This document shows, piece after piece, positions 32,968 through 42,493 of a stretch of 64,000 bases of DNA (positions are counted from its first letter, which is position 1; each line of letters opens with the position of its first letter). The notes under the pieces are model-generated. The model did not search any database and was not told the DNA's origin. It worked only from the letters and a program-made list of their open reading frames with translations. The translations under genes and the position numbers were made by a program. The stretch comes from Bacillota bacterium. GTDB lineage: Bacteria; Bacillota; Clostridia; Tissierellales; Peptoniphilaceae. The stretch lies in the NCBI GenBank assembly GCA_028724185.1, contig JAQYDN010000001.1:62001-126000 (forward strand), in the 5' to 3' direction.

Positions 32968-34041
32968 TTAATCTTCATTCTTTATTTCCTGTATACGACT
33001 CGACTTTCCGAATAAATCGAGTTTCAGTTTATACACTCCTATTCTCTTATGTTGATAGGCGACGATGTAGCCGTCCTTTATGAACAACTTCTCCTGACCC
33101 GCGCTAAACCGGATGTGGTACGGCCGGTCGGTATGAGGTCGTCCCAATATTTCGCGATTTCCATAGGCGAACAGCCCCTGCTTCATCGACGCCAGGCGAT
33201 CGACATTCGCCTCCATGACATAGCGCTTGTTCTCGTTTAAGGCGCCGTCGTATACACTCAGGATGCCGCTGTGGAGCGTATAGATCTTGCCGTTGTGCGC
33301 GACGATGTCTGAAATAATCGACGTCGTCTGCGTCTTAAGTTCGTCGTCGATGCCGTAGATATGTTTCTCCGTGACGACGACGGGATAGCCCGTCTTGACG
33401 ATGCGCATCGCCACTTCCATCGGAAACTCCGTGTTTTCCATGCGCGCCTGGTCGGTCTGACCGTCGTCGACATACACCGTCGTCTCGTACCCGTTGGCGG
33501 TGTTGGAAAGTTCCGTCACGACAAATTGCTTCGCGGAATCGAAGCGGTAGTCCAAGATATAATTTTTCGTCTCAAATACCGACGTCATCTTTCCCCCGTC
33601 CGATGCGATAAAGAGCTTTTCACCGTCCTTATACCGGCAGTGCAGAATGCGCACGCCCCGCTGAACTTCGGCACTGAAGAGTTCGCCGTCCACATAATAC
33701 GACTGCCTCTCCCGCCCGTCGGGCGTAAAGACCGTGAGCTTTTTTATGTTCGGATCGTAGAGCATGGCGTCTTTTTCGCCGAAGAAAACTTTTTGTCCCT
33801 CGCCCATGCGGTCGACGACCTTTTTGTCCTTGGCGCCGCCGCGGTAAAAGACCAGGCGGTCGCCGTCGAAGGTCGCGAGCTCTCCGCCCTTTAATAAGTC
33901 CATGTCCGTGATCTCGTGCTTTGCCTTGACCGAGTACATGAGCTTCGCCTTATAGGAAAAGACGGAAATTTTTTTGATTCCGAGGGCGACAGCTACTATA
34001 ATACATAAAAAGAGAAGAAATCTCCTCGTTTGTTTGTTCAT
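32968..34041 (-). CDS. Membrane-anchored extracytoplasmic protein, DUF5711-like
   Basis: A 357-aa protein with one N-terminal hydrophobic anchor (FLLFLCIIVAVALGIKKISVF) and a large exposed part made of repeated beta-strand segments such as GGELATFDGDRLVFYRGG and IVAHNGKIYTLHSGILSVYDG, which suggests a beta-propeller. It resembles the clostridial DUF5711 proteins that precede mscS; the function is not known. The ATG has GGAGGAATTAA before it. It is divergent from pgeF across 60 bases. Confidence 0.75.
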   Translation of the reverse strand: MNKQTRRFLLFLCIIVAVALGIKKISVFSYKAKLMYSVKAKHEITDMDLLKGGELATFDGDRLVFYRGGAKDKKVVDRMGEGQKVFFGEKDAMLYDPNIKKLTVFTPDGRERQSYYVDGELFSAEVQRGVRILHCRYKDGEKLFIASDGGKMTSVFETKNYILDYRFDSAKQFVVTELSNTANGYETTVYVDDGQTDQARMENTEFPMEVAMRIVKTGYPVVVTEKHIYGIDDELKTQTTSIISDIVAHNGKIYTLHSGILSVYDGALNENKRYVMEANVDRLASMKQGLFAYGNREILGRPHTDRPYHIRFSAGQEKLFIKDGYIVAYQHKRIGVYKLKLDLFGKSSRIQEIKNED

Positions 34042-34101
34042 TTAATTCCTCCAAGTAGTATTATAGCTAATGCAAATGGAGATGGAAAGGCGGAGAACAT
34101 C

Positions 34102-34827
34102 ATGAAAATTAGAGATTTTAACGCGTTGCGCTTCGACGTATCCCAAAAGCCCTACGACTTCAGTACCTCGCAAGGGATGCGGCTGTTGCGCGCCAATGTC
34201 GATTCCTTTTTAAGACACCTGGGCGTCAAGACGCGCAGGGTTTACTTTATGAAGCAAGTTCACTCGGATCACATCGCCTGTCTCGATGACGGTCCCGAGA
34301 TGTACGACTACTACGGATACAAAATCCTTCCCGCGACCGACGCCTTGATCACCGCGAGAAAAAACCTCGCGCTCGTCTCGCGCATCTCCGACTGCACGCC
34401 CGTCCTTCTGTACGACCCCGTTCGCAATGTCCAGGCCTGCATCCACTCCGGCTGGCGCCCGACGGTTAAAAAATTGCCCGCCAAGGCGCTCGCGATGATG
34501 CAACATCGCTACGGCACGCGCCCTCGAGACGTCTTTGCCTACATCGGCCCGTGCATCGGCAGACGGAGCTTTCAGGTGGGAAAAGAAGTGAGCGCGGCGT
34601 GGCGCGAGGCCTTTTCATTTGCCGACCGCGTCATTTACCGCGACGATGCCGAACACGACCACATCGATTTAAAGATGACCCATATCCGAATGTTACTTCA
34701 AGCCGGCATCCCCGAAGAACACATCACCGTCAATGCTCGCGATACCTTTACCGATCCGAGGTACCACTCCTACCGCCGCGATCGTCCCCACTACGGGAGC
34801 AACGCCCTGATTTCGGTTTTGCGATAA
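34102..34827 (+). CDS. pgeF: Laccase-domain purine nucleoside phosphorylase-like protein (YfiH/PgeF)
   Basis: A 241-aa cytoplasmic protein of the DUF152 family, whose members phosphorolyse purine nucleosides or trim mis-loaded peptidoglycan precursors. Zinc-ligand motifs are present: MKQVHSDHIA (His), RISDCTPVLLYDP (Cys) and ACIHSGWRPT (His), with AYIGPCIGRRSFQVG after. The histidine motif is usually AVHAGWRGT; HSGWRPT is a mild variant. The start at 34102 follows AAGGCGGAG. Substrate not assignable. Confidence 0.88.
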   Translation: MKIRDFNALRFDVSQKPYDFSTSQGMRLLRANVDSFLRHLGVKTRRVYFMKQVHSDHIACLDDGPEMYDYYGYKILPATDALITARKNLALVSRISDCTPVLLYDPVRNVQACIHSGWRPTVKKLPAKALAMMQHRYGTRPRDVFAYIGPCIGRRSFQVGKEVSAAWREAFSFADRVIYRDDAEHDHIDLKMTHIRMLLQAGIPEEHITVNARDTFTDPRYHSYRRDRPHYGSNALISVLR

Positions 34828-34832
34828 AAGTC

Positions 34833-34861
34833 TTGACATTTAGCTTACATTTCCCTATACT
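34833..34861 (+). promoter_or_regulatory. Promoter of tRNA-Ala
   Basis: TTGACA (34833-34838), 17-base spacer, TATACT (34856-34861). Start about 34868, ten bases before the tRNA. Confidence 0.85.
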
Positions 34862-34877
34862 AAATGACAACTGGTAT

Positions 34878-34953
<76 letters not shown>

Positions 34954-34979
34954 AAACCCGCCGAATGGCGGTTTTTTTT
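34954..34979 (+). terminator. Terminator of tRNA-Ala
   Basis: CCGCC (34958-34962)/GGCGG (34967-34971) with a GAAT loop and eight T. Confidence 0.88.
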
Positions 34980-35067
34980 ATGGAATAAATAAGATCAACC
35001 GATTCCATTCGGACTCGATTTAACGATTGTGCAACTTTGGTATAATGACACTGAAAGGATGTGTGTC

Positions 35068-35859
35068 ATGGAAAGTATCGTTGTATTCGACTCGGGGCTC
35101 GGCGGCGTGACGGCTTTAATGGAGGCGATCCGCGCCATGCCCTCGGAAAATTTCATCTATTACGGGGACACTCTGCACGTTCCCTACGGACCGAAGGACG
35201 CCGAACGGATACGCGCCTACCTCGACGAGATGATGGCGTATGTCGACGCGTTCAATCCGAAGGCGGTGTTGCTCGCCTGCAACACCGCGACGGTCACCTC
35301 GGCAAAATACCTGCGCGCAAAGTACGCCATCCCGATTATCGGCATGGAGCCTGCCGTCAAACCCGCGATCGAACACGACCGCTCGCATAAACGCGTCCTC
35401 GTCCTCTCCACCGAGGGAACGAGCCGATCCGAACGCCTGCTGACCTTGGTCGATCGCTTCGACGACGAACACATCGTCGATATCTTGCCCTTGCCGAACC
35501 TCGTCGACTTCGCCGAACGGCTCGAATTCGACACCGACGAGGTCCGCGCCGACCTCGAGGCGATTTTTTCGTCGTTCGACATGGACGAGTATAGCGCCGT
35601 CGTGCTCGGCTGCACGCACTTTATTTGGTACCGCGATTTATTTAAAAAAATCCTGCCCGAGCACGTCGAACTTCTGGACGGAAACGCCGCGACCGTTCGC
35701 CAGCTTCAGCGGAAACTCGGCGAGCGGATCGTTACCGAAGGCGCGGGCAGCCTGAAGATACACTTGACGGGGCCTCGCGATCCGCGCGTACTGAATTTTC
35801 TCCGCGAAACCGTTCCGATGGAATTTGACGAGTTGATGTCGACCGAGTATGGAAAATAA
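35068..35859 (+). CDS. murI: Glutamate racemase
   Basis: Makes D-glutamate for peptidoglycan. The 263-aa enzyme carries VFDSGLGGVTALM (Asp), LLACNTATVTSA (first catalytic Cys), VVLGCTHFIWYRD (second Cys with His). Start at the ATG after AAAGGATGTGTGTC; a TATAAT box at 35041-35046 precedes it. It begins a run murI-GT/GtrA-MetH activation-metH-EFR1 on the plus strand. Confidence 0.96.
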   Translation: MESIVVFDSGLGGVTALMEAIRAMPSENFIYYGDTLHVPYGPKDAERIRAYLDEMMAYVDAFNPKAVLLACNTATVTSAKYLRAKYAIPIIGMEPAVKPAIEHDRSHKRVLVLSTEGTSRSERLLTLVDRFDDEHIVDILPLPNLVDFAERLEFDTDEVRADLEAIFSSFDMDEYSAVVLGCTHFIWYRDLFKKILPEHVELLDGNAATVRQLQRKLGERIVTEGAGSLKIHLTGPRDPRVLNFLRETVPMEFDELMSTEYGK

Positions 35860-36955
35860 GTTCAATCATTCGGAGGGGAAAGACAATCTCGTCATCATCC
35901 CCGCTTACGAACCCGACGAAAGTCTGCTCACCTTCGTCCGCGAACTGCTCGACGCATCGGTCCGCGTCCTCGTCGTAAACGACGGCTCGACGCCGCCTCA
36001 CGCTCGGTTCTTCGACGCCTTACCGAGCGAGGTCATCTACCTGAGGTATGGCGAAAACCGCGGCAAAGGATACGCCGTAAAGCACGCCATGGCACACGTC
36101 CTCGCGTCTCTGCCGGATGTTTGCCGCGTGGCCGTCGCCGACGCCGACGGGCAACACTCGACGCGCGACACGCTGCGCGTCCTGGACGCCTCCCGCACAC
36201 ACCCGGAGGCGCTGGTTTTGGGCGTCCGGTCGTTTCCCGAAAACACGCCGCTTCGATCGCGCCTGGGCAATTGGATCACGGCGAAACTCTTTCAAGGCGT
36301 CGCAAAGATCAAGGGACTTTCCGACACGCAGACGGGGCTCAGGGCCTTCTCGAGGACGGCGCTCCCCTTTATGCTCTCCGTCGACGGCGAGCGCTACGAA
36401 TACGAAATGAAACAGCTCCTCTTGTGGCTGAGGGACGATCGCCCGCTCATCCAGGTACCGATCGAGACGATTTACCGCGACAAGGAAAACTCGACCTCGC
36501 ACTACCGCGCACTCATGGATTCGGCGCGCATTTTCCGCACGCTCTTCGACAACGGACAGGCCATCCTGTTTGCCGTAAGCGGATTTGTCAGCTTCACCTT
36601 GGACTTCGCGCTGTTCAACGCCTTTTACTTTTTAATGAGACCCCTCCGCCTCGCCCATCCCCTGATCGTCCCGAACGTCGCCGCGCGACTGTGCAGTTGC
36701 ATCTTCAATTTTTACATCAACCGGACGTACGTCTTCGAGTCGAAGGATAACTTAAGACGAGACGCCCTGCAGTACGGCCTTCTCGTCCTCGCGATATTGA
36801 CGGCAAACAACATCCTGCTCACCTTCTTCGGAAAGGTGTTGAACATCCACCCGACGCTCGCGAAACTTTTGGTCGAAATCACACTGTTCATCATCAGCTA
36901 CCTCGTGCAGCGCCTCTACATCTTTTCAAACAAGCACTTGTCTTCTAAAAAGTAG
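35849..36955 (+). CDS. Family 2 glycosyltransferase fused to GtrA-like membrane domain
   Basis: A 368-aa protein. Residues about 12-230 are a GT2 dolichyl-phosphate-mannose-synthase-like domain (VIIPAYEPDESLLTF, VLVVNDGSTPP, AVADADGQH as the DxD-like triad, SDTQTGLRAFSR), and residues about 245-365 a GtrA domain with four helices (AVSGFVSFTLDFALFNAFYF and others, ending LYIFSN). It should transfer a sugar to a polyprenyl phosphate and flip it to decorate the wall. The start overlaps the murI stop by 11 bases, so it belongs to that operon. Confidence 0.92.
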   Translation: MENKFNHSEGKDNLVIIPAYEPDESLLTFVRELLDASVRVLVVNDGSTPPHARFFDALPSEVIYLRYGENRGKGYAVKHAMAHVLASLPDVCRVAVADADGQHSTRDTLRVLDASRTHPEALVLGVRSFPENTPLRSRLGNWITAKLFQGVAKIKGLSDTQTGLRAFSRTALPFMLSVDGERYEYEMKQLLLWLRDDRPLIQVPIETIYRDKENSTSHYRALMDSARIFRTLFDNGQAILFAVSGFVSFTLDFALFNAFYFLMRPLRLAHPLIVPNVAARLCSCIFNFYINRTYVFESKDNLRRDALQYGLLVLAILTANNILLTFFGKVLNIHPTLAKLLVEITLFIISYLVQRLYIFSNKHLSSKK

Positions 36956-36987
36956 GACGTCTCTCGACGCGTTAGGAGCGTATTTGT

Positions 36988-37617
36988 ATGATTTCCCTTC
37001 CATCGATCCACACACCTCCCGTCCTCGCCAAAGACGAACTCAGGCGCAGAGAAATTTACCGCTACCTTCGTCTAAACGGAACGCCGCCCGACGATACGAC
37101 AAAAGATGCCGTCGAAACCGATCTGGCGCGCCTATTTACGCGCGCCCGCGTCGCGCATACGGCGGATCTGTTTCGCCTGAAAAGGTGCGGAGACCTCCTC
37201 GCCTTCGGCGACTTCACGACGTCGAGCGAGGCGCTCAAAAAAAACCTCGCGACGAGCGAATACGTCGTCGCCTTCGCCATGACGCTGGGCGATGCGGTGG
37301 ACCGGTTGATCAGCCGCCTTATGATTACCTCGAAAGCCGACGCCTTTATCACCGACGCCTGTGCGACGGAACTTTTAGAGAGCTATGCCAACCGTTACTG
37401 CGCGAATATTCGAGACGACGCACGCCGATACGGCTTGACGACTCGGCCACGCTTTTCGCCGGGCTTTGCCGACTTCGGACTCGAGCACCAGGCGCCGCTC
37501 ATCCGCCTTTTGGATGCGGATAAAAATATTCACATCGCCCTCTCCGAGGGCGGCATGCTGATACCTGCAAAAACCGTGACGGCGGTCATGGGAATCGATC
37601 GAGAGGAGACGAGATGA
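36988..37617 (+). CDS. Stand-alone MetH activation-domain protein
   Basis: A 209-aa protein like the C-terminal reactivation domain of cobalamin-dependent methionine synthase, which binds SAM so that oxidised cob(II)alamin can be reduced and methylated. LATSEYVVAFAMTLGDAVD and RPRFSPGFADF (the conserved RxxPGYGD-like motif) mark the domain. It overlaps metH by 4 bases (ATGA), so the activation domain is made beside the synthase as a separate chain. Confidence 0.85.
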   Translation: MISLPSIHTPPVLAKDELRRREIYRYLRLNGTPPDDTTKDAVETDLARLFTRARVAHTADLFRLKRCGDLLAFGDFTTSSEALKKNLATSEYVVAFAMTLGDAVDRLISRLMITSKADAFITDACATELLESYANRYCANIRDDARRYGLTTRPRFSPGFADFGLEHQAPLIRLLDADKNIHIALSEGGMLIPAKTVTAVMGIDREETR

Positions 37618-39980
37618 TGTTGCGCGAAGACTTAAAACACAGACGACTCTACTACGACGGCGCCACGGGCACCTATCTCGCCTCCCGCGGACTCGAGGCG
37701 GGAGAACTCCCCGAGCTGTTAAACATACGCCGTCCCGATATCCTGATCGACATGCACCGTGCCTACCTCGCGGCCGGCGCCGACATCATTTTGTCGAACA
37801 CCTTCGGCGCCAATGCGCTCAAATTTAAAGATATGGACGCCTCCGCCACGGAAATCATCCGCGCGGGCGTCGCCAACGCAAAAAAAGCCGTGACTTTAGA
37901 AGGTCGCGGCTATGTTTCTTTAGACATCGGCCCGCTCGGAAGGATACTCGAGCCCGTCGGCGACCTACCGTTTGAGGAGGCCTATACATACTTTGCGGAA
38001 ATGGTCGAGGCGGGCGCGGAGGCGGGCGCCGACCTCATCACAATCGAAACCATGTCCGATACCTACGAGATCAAGGCCGCCGTACTCGCGGCGAAGGAAC
38101 ACTCCGATCTTCCCGTCTTCGCGACGGCCGTCTTTCAGGAGGACGGCCGGATGCTCACAGGCTGCGACATCGAAACTTTTTTAGAACTCGTCACCTCGCT
38201 CGGCGTCGACGCCGCCGGTATGAACTGCAGCTTCGGTCCCGAGCAAATGCTTCCCCTCATGGCGCAAATGGCGGAGATCGCGACAATCCCCCTCATCGCC
38301 AATCCGAACGCGGGCCTTCCCGTCATACGGGACGGCGAGACCGCCTACGACGTCGACGACGATGCGTTCGCGGACTACATGGTCGAGTTCGCAAAGCTCG
38401 GCGTTCCCGTCCTGGGCGGCTGTTGCGGCACACTCCCCTCCTATATCGAAAAGACGGTGCGCCGCACGAAAACTATCCCGCATATCGCGCCGAAGGGCGG
38501 GCGCCGCGCGACCGTCTCCTCCTACACCCGCACGATCGACTTCGATCGCAGTCCCGTCATCATCGGAGAGCGATTGAATCCCACGGGGAAAAAGCACCTG
38601 CAGCGCGCCCTCATCGATGGCCGCACGGAGCCTCTGCTCGCCGTCGCCTTGAGCGAAGAAGAAGACGACGCCCACGTCCTCGATGTCAATGCCGGCGTAC
38701 CGGGACTCGACGAAGCGCGCGTGCTCCCCTTCCTCGTTCAATCCCTGCAGGGCGTCACCGACCTCCCGCTTCAAATCGACACGACCGACCCCGACGCGAT
38801 GGACAAGGCGGCGCGTATCTACAACGGAAAGCCGCTCCTAAACTCGGTAAGCGGCAAGCGCGCGGTCATGGAGGCGGTGTTTCCCGTCGCCCGAAAATAC
38901 GGCGCTCTCTGCGTCGCGCTCCTCCTGGACGACGACGGCATCCCCGAAACCGCGAATGGACGCATGGCAGTCGCCGAGGCGATTCTAAGGGAGGGAGCGC
39001 GCTACGGATTAAGTGAAGAGGACTTTCTCTTCGACCCGCTCGCCATGGCGATCTCGAGCGATCCGGACGGGGCCGTCACCGTCTTGGAAACGCTCTCTCT
39101 CCTAAAAAAACGGGGCCTCCGCACGGTCCTCGGCGTCTCAAATATCTCCTTCGGACTCCCCGAGCGCGACGCACTGAACGCCCACTTCTACGCGATGTGC
39201 CTCGCCTCGGGCTTAAACGCCGGCATCGTCAACCCCTCTTCCCCCGCGATCCGGGCGGCCTACCGAAGTTCCCTCGCCCTGCTCGGATACGACGCGCAGT
39301 TTTCAAATTTTCTCGACACCGCATCAAACGAACTCCCGAAAGAGGCGAAGGATATCGAGCACAGTCTTTCTTACGCCGTCGCAAAAGGACTCGACGCCGA
39401 GGCCGCCGCGCTGACGAAAAAATTGCTTCAAACGACCGAGCCCGTCGACATTATCCGCGCGCAGCTCGTCCCCGCCCTCGATTCGGTCGGCCAGCAGTTC
39501 GAGGCGAAGACGCTCTACCTCCCCCAACTCTTGCGCGCCGCCGACGCGGCCGCCGCGTCGTTTAACATCATTCGCGCGCACATGGAGGAAATGGGCACCC
39601 GCGCAAAAGACAAGGGACGCATCGTCGTCGCGACAGTCAAGGGCGATATCCACGATATCGGAAAAAATATCGCCAAGGCGCTTCTCGAAAACTACGGATT
39701 TGATATCATAGACTTAGGCAAGGACGTCGACCCCCGACACATCGTCGACGTCGTCAAAAAAGAACATATTTTATTGGTCGGCCTCTCCGCACTTATGACG
39801 ACGACCGTCCCCTTTATGGAAGAGACCATTCACCTCTTGCATAAGGAGGCTCCCGAGGCAAAAATCATGGTCGGCGGAGCGGTCTTAACCGAAGACTACG
39901 CGAAAAAAATTCACGCGGACGCCTATTGCCGCGACGCCATGGCGTCGGTGCGCTATGCGCAAGAGGTCTTTCAACATTAG
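37614..39980 (+). CDS. metH: Cobalamin-dependent methionine synthase, short form
   Basis: Transfers methyl from methyl-tetrahydrofolate to homocysteine through bound cobalamin. The 788-aa protein has the homocysteine domain (about 1-290: DGATGTYLASRG, MNCSFGPEQM, GGCCGTLPSYI supply the zinc cysteines), the pterin-binding domain (about 310-570: IIGERLNPTGKKHL, DVNAGVPG), the cobalamin cap (about 590-665) and the Rossmann B12 domain (about 668-788) with VKGDIHDIGKNI, whose His is the cobalt ligand. The activation domain is missing because it is encoded just upstream. Confidence 0.95.
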   Translation: MMLREDLKHRRLYYDGATGTYLASRGLEAGELPELLNIRRPDILIDMHRAYLAAGADIILSNTFGANALKFKDMDASATEIIRAGVANAKKAVTLEGRGYVSLDIGPLGRILEPVGDLPFEEAYTYFAEMVEAGAEAGADLITIETMSDTYEIKAAVLAAKEHSDLPVFATAVFQEDGRMLTGCDIETFLELVTSLGVDAAGMNCSFGPEQMLPLMAQMAEIATIPLIANPNAGLPVIRDGETAYDVDDDAFADYMVEFAKLGVPVLGGCCGTLPSYIEKTVRRTKTIPHIAPKGGRRATVSSYTRTIDFDRSPVIIGERLNPTGKKHLQRALIDGRTEPLLAVALSEEEDDAHVLDVNAGVPGLDEARVLPFLVQSLQGVTDLPLQIDTTDPDAMDKAARIYNGKPLLNSVSGKRAVMEAVFPVARKYGALCVALLLDDDGIPETANGRMAVAEAILREGARYGLSEEDFLFDPLAMAISSDPDGAVTVLETLSLLKKRGLRTVLGVSNISFGLPERDALNAHFYAMCLASGLNAGIVNPSSPAIRAAYRSSLALLGYDAQFSNFLDTASNELPKEAKDIEHSLSYAVAKGLDAEAAALTKKLLQTTEPVDIIRAQLVPALDSVGQQFEAKTLYLPQLLRAADAAAASFNIIRAHMEEMGTRAKDKGRIVVATVKGDIHDIGKNIAKALLENYGFDIIDLGKDVDPRHIVDVVKKEHILLVGLSALMTTTVPFMEETIHLLHKEAPEAKIMVGGAVLTEDYAKKIHADAYCRDAMASVRYAQEVFQH

Positions 39981-39989
39981 GAGGTTTCC

Positions 39990-40766
39990 ATGGTCATCAG
40001 CTTTTACTTCTCGCCCACCGGTCACACGAAGACCGTCTGCCAAAACATCGCGCAGGCGATCGATAAAGACTACAAAGACTACCCCTTTACGACGCCGAAG
40101 GAGCGTACCGCTCCCGCGTTGACGCCCGAAGATATCGTCGTCGTCGGCATTCCGACCTACGCCGGCCGCGTCCCGAATCTGCTCCTTCCCTACTTACAAT
40201 CCGTCGCCTTCCACGGCGCGCGCTGTATTCTCGTCGCGACCTTCGGCAACCGCGACTACGACGACAGCCTGCTCGAGCTGTTCGACATCGTCCGGAAAAA
40301 CGGCGGCAAAGTCTACGGATGCGGCGCCTTCTCCTGCGAACACTCCTTTTCAAATACCCTCGCCGAAGGACGCCCCGACGCGAGCGACATGAAAGACGTC
40401 GAGGCCTTCGCGCGGGGCGCGCTGAAAAATATCAGAGAAGGCCGCACCTTATCGCGACCCGACCGCGCCGTTCGCCCGTACTATACGCCGAGAGATCGCC
40501 ACGGCAAGGGCATCAACTTCGTCAAGATCAAGCCTAAAACCGACCCCGACCGCTGCACGGACTGCAAAATCTGCGTCGACCTCTGTCCGCTCGGGACCAT
40601 CCACTACGACGACGTCTCACGCGTCGAAAAATGCATGAAGTGTTGCGCCTGCGTAAAGGGATGCCCGGAGAGCGCTAAATATTTCGACGATCCCGCCTAC
40701 CTCTACCACAAGGAAGAACTCGAGGCGATGTATTCCGCGCGACACGACAACCACGTCTTTCTCTAA
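39990..40766 (+). CDS. EFR1-family flavodoxin/ferredoxin fusion
   Basis: A 258-aa electron carrier. Residues 1-150 form a flavodoxin-like fold (SFYFSPTGHTKTVCQNIA is the FMN phosphate loop, VVGIPTYAGRVPNL and TFGNRDYDD the isoalloxazine loops); residues about 180-235 carry two 4Fe-4S motifs (CTDCKICVDLCPLG and CMKCCACVKGCPE). It starts 9 bases after metH with TTAGGAGGTTTCC, so co-expression is likely. I infer it may reduce cob(II)alamin of MetH, replacing the flavodoxin/ferredoxin systems used elsewhere; no direct proof in the sequence. Confidence 0.9.
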   Translation: MVISFYFSPTGHTKTVCQNIAQAIDKDYKDYPFTTPKERTAPALTPEDIVVVGIPTYAGRVPNLLLPYLQSVAFHGARCILVATFGNRDYDDSLLELFDIVRKNGGKVYGCGAFSCEHSFSNTLAEGRPDASDMKDVEAFARGALKNIREGRTLSRPDRAVRPYYTPRDRHGKGINFVKIKPKTDPDRCTDCKICVDLCPLGTIHYDDVSRVEKCMKCCACVKGCPESAKYFDDPAYLYHKEELEAMYSARHDNHVFL

Positions 40767-40805
40767 AAAAAGCGTCGATTGAAGTTTTACTTCAATCGAC
40801 GCTTT
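40766..40805. terminator. Strong bidirectional terminator after the metH operon
   Basis: An almost perfect 18-bp stem (AAAAAGCGTCGATTGAAG and its complement) with a TTTTA loop. It also ends the convergent YciI gene cluster. Confidence 0.92.
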
Positions 40806-40820
40806 TTGCATCCACTTTAT

Positions 40821-41120
40821 TTAAAAAAACCGATCGGCCGCATCGCTTATGACCGCATCCTCGATCTCGACGATTCTGTACTCGATCACATCTTCCAGCG
40901 TCAGGGGATCACGCTCGAACTCCGAGAGCATCTCGTCCAAATTTTCGGCCTTTCCGAGCCCGATCAATCCGTGGGCCTTCTCGCCGAATATAAGGATATT
41001 TCCCGCATCCATGCGCTCTTTTATAAACTCCTCGAACGACGCGCGCAGCTCGGCCTGTGCCTCGTCGTGGAGAGAATATTCAAAGGTCTTAAATTTTCCC
41101 TCGATGACATAATATTTCAT
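40821..41120 (-). CDS. YciI-like (YCII) protein
   Basis: A 99-aa protein resembling YCII domain proteins: YYVIEGKFKTFE, a central AGNILIFGEKAHG and FERDPLTLED with the conserved DP...L segment. The fold is a ferredoxin-like barrel; some relatives are dehalogenase- or hydrolase-like but no function is known. It overlaps the decarboxylase stop by 4 bases and is last in a three-gene operon. Confidence 0.7.
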   Translation of the reverse strand: MKYYVIEGKFKTFEYSLHDEAQAELRASFEEFIKERMDAGNILIFGEKAHGLIGLGKAENLDEMLSEFERDPLTLEDVIEYRIVEIEDAVISDAADRFF

Positions 41121-42493
41121 AATTCCTCCTTTACGACGGCGATCTCTCCGTCTTCGATGCCGATAGCATCCCTATTTTCCTCGATGCGCTTCAAAATCCC
41201 TTCCGTCACGCGTTCTCCGTAGATGACAATGGGAATTCCCGGCGGATACGGCGTAATATTTTCCGCCGCGATGCGCCCCGCGGCATTGGAAAGCGCGACC
41301 GACTCCGTCTCTTTGAAAAAGGCCTCGCGCGGCCGAAGCACCTTCTCCTCCGCGGGATACGCGCCGCCGTGGAATACGATATCCTCATCCCGGGGCGTCA
41401 AGCGATTCAATGCCTCGGCGAGCTTCGACACGTCCTCGTCGGTGTGGTACGGCGATAGAATCGCGAGCGCGTAATGTGCATCGCCCATTTCCAGATAGAT
41501 GCCCTTTTCGGCGAGCGCGGAAACGACGTCTTCCCCGCGCCACCCCGGAATGCGAAATAAAAATTTAACGGGATCTTCCGCGGCGAAACCTTCTCCACGG
41601 TTTTCAACGACTTTTATCGCGAAAACGCGCTCGATCAACTGCTTCCGCATCCGAACGACGCGCGCCTCGTCCCAATCTCGCGCCATGTTGGCGACGGCGT
41701 ATTCGGACGAAGCCATCACGAGATACGACGGCGAGGTGCTCATAAAGAGCCGCATCCCCTTCAGAAGACGCGCCCTTTCCTCTCTCCTTCTCATGTGCAA
41801 CAGCGCGGCACCGGTCAAGGCCGGCGCGGTTTTGTGGAGCGACTGAACCGTGTAGTCGGCGAAATTTACCGCCGACACACTCGCGAGCGAACTGAAGGCG
41901 AGGTGTGCCCCGTGCGCCTCGTCGACGATCAACACCTTACCCCGCGCGTGAACGATCTCGGCGATCTCCTTTAAGCGCAAGATGCCTCCGAAGTAGTCGG
42001 GGCTCGTCAAAAAGACGCCCCTCACCTCGGGGTGCGCGTCGAGCGCGCGGACGAGTTCGGCGGGATCCAGACCCCGATAGAGCCCGTTCGACGGATCGGC
42101 CGCGCACTCGATGTATTCAAAGTCGAGATCCAGCTCCACCGCGGCGTGGAACAGCGAAATATGCGCGTTTCGCTGGATGAGCAGCGTATCGCCCGGCGAG
42201 GTCGCGAGATAGAGGGCGATCTTTATCCCCGTCGTCGAGCCCGCCGGCACGATGACCGACTGCGCCACACCGTAGGCTGCGGCAATTTCTCTCTGCGCCT
42301 CGAGAAGACAGTCCTTCGGATCCAGCAGATTATCCGCGCCCGTAAATTCCGTGATATCGTCGGCCGCGGAAAAATCGAATTCCACCCGATTCTTGTGCCC
42401 CGGCATCGCGAAATTTACTCCGCCGCGAAGCGACGTCAACCGTTCGTAGAGCGGGCGTCTCACCTTAGTAGCCGTATCGCTTGAGTCGGGCAT
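41117..42493 (-). CDS. Orn/Lys/Arg decarboxylase-family PLP enzyme, short type
   Basis: A 458-aa PLP-dependent enzyme of the YaaO/SpeA type, expected to decarboxylate arginine, lysine or ornithine to a polyamine precursor. FAMPGHKNR is the N-terminal signature, PAGSTTGIK the cofactor loop, VDEAHGAHLAFSS the PLP-interacting Asp, QSLHKTAPALTGAALLH the Schiff-base Lys; the C-terminal PPGIPIVIYGE is conserved. The N-terminal wing domain of long enzymes is absent. It overlaps the radical SAM gene by 29 bases at its start; a GTG just after the radical SAM stop is another possible start but lacks a ribosome site. Confidence 0.88.
   Translation of the reverse strand: MPDSSDTATKVRRPLYERLTSLRGGVNFAMPGHKNRVEFDFSAADDITEFTGADNLLDPKDCLLEAQREIAAAYGVAQSVIVPAGSTTGIKIALYLATSPGDTLLIQRNAHISLFHAAVELDLDFEYIECAADPSNGLYRGLDPAELVRALDAHPEVRGVFLTSPDYFGGILRLKEIAEIVHARGKVLIVDEAHGAHLAFSSLASVSAVNFADYTVQSLHKTAPALTGAALLHMRRREERARLLKGMRLFMSTSPSYLVMASSEYAVANMARDWDEARVVRMRKQLIERVFAIKVVENRGEGFAAEDPVKFLFRIPGWRGEDVVSALAEKGIYLEMGDAHYALAILSPYHTDEDVSKLAEALNRLTPRDEDIVFHGGAYPAEEKVLRPREAFFKETESVALSNAAGRIAAENITPYPPGIPIVIYGERVTEGILKRIEENRDAIGIEDGEIAVVKEEL

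Noticed and set aside
35860..37613. Cobalamin riboswitch controlling metH
   Set aside because: No B12-box sequence; genes overlap or nearly touch from murI to metH.
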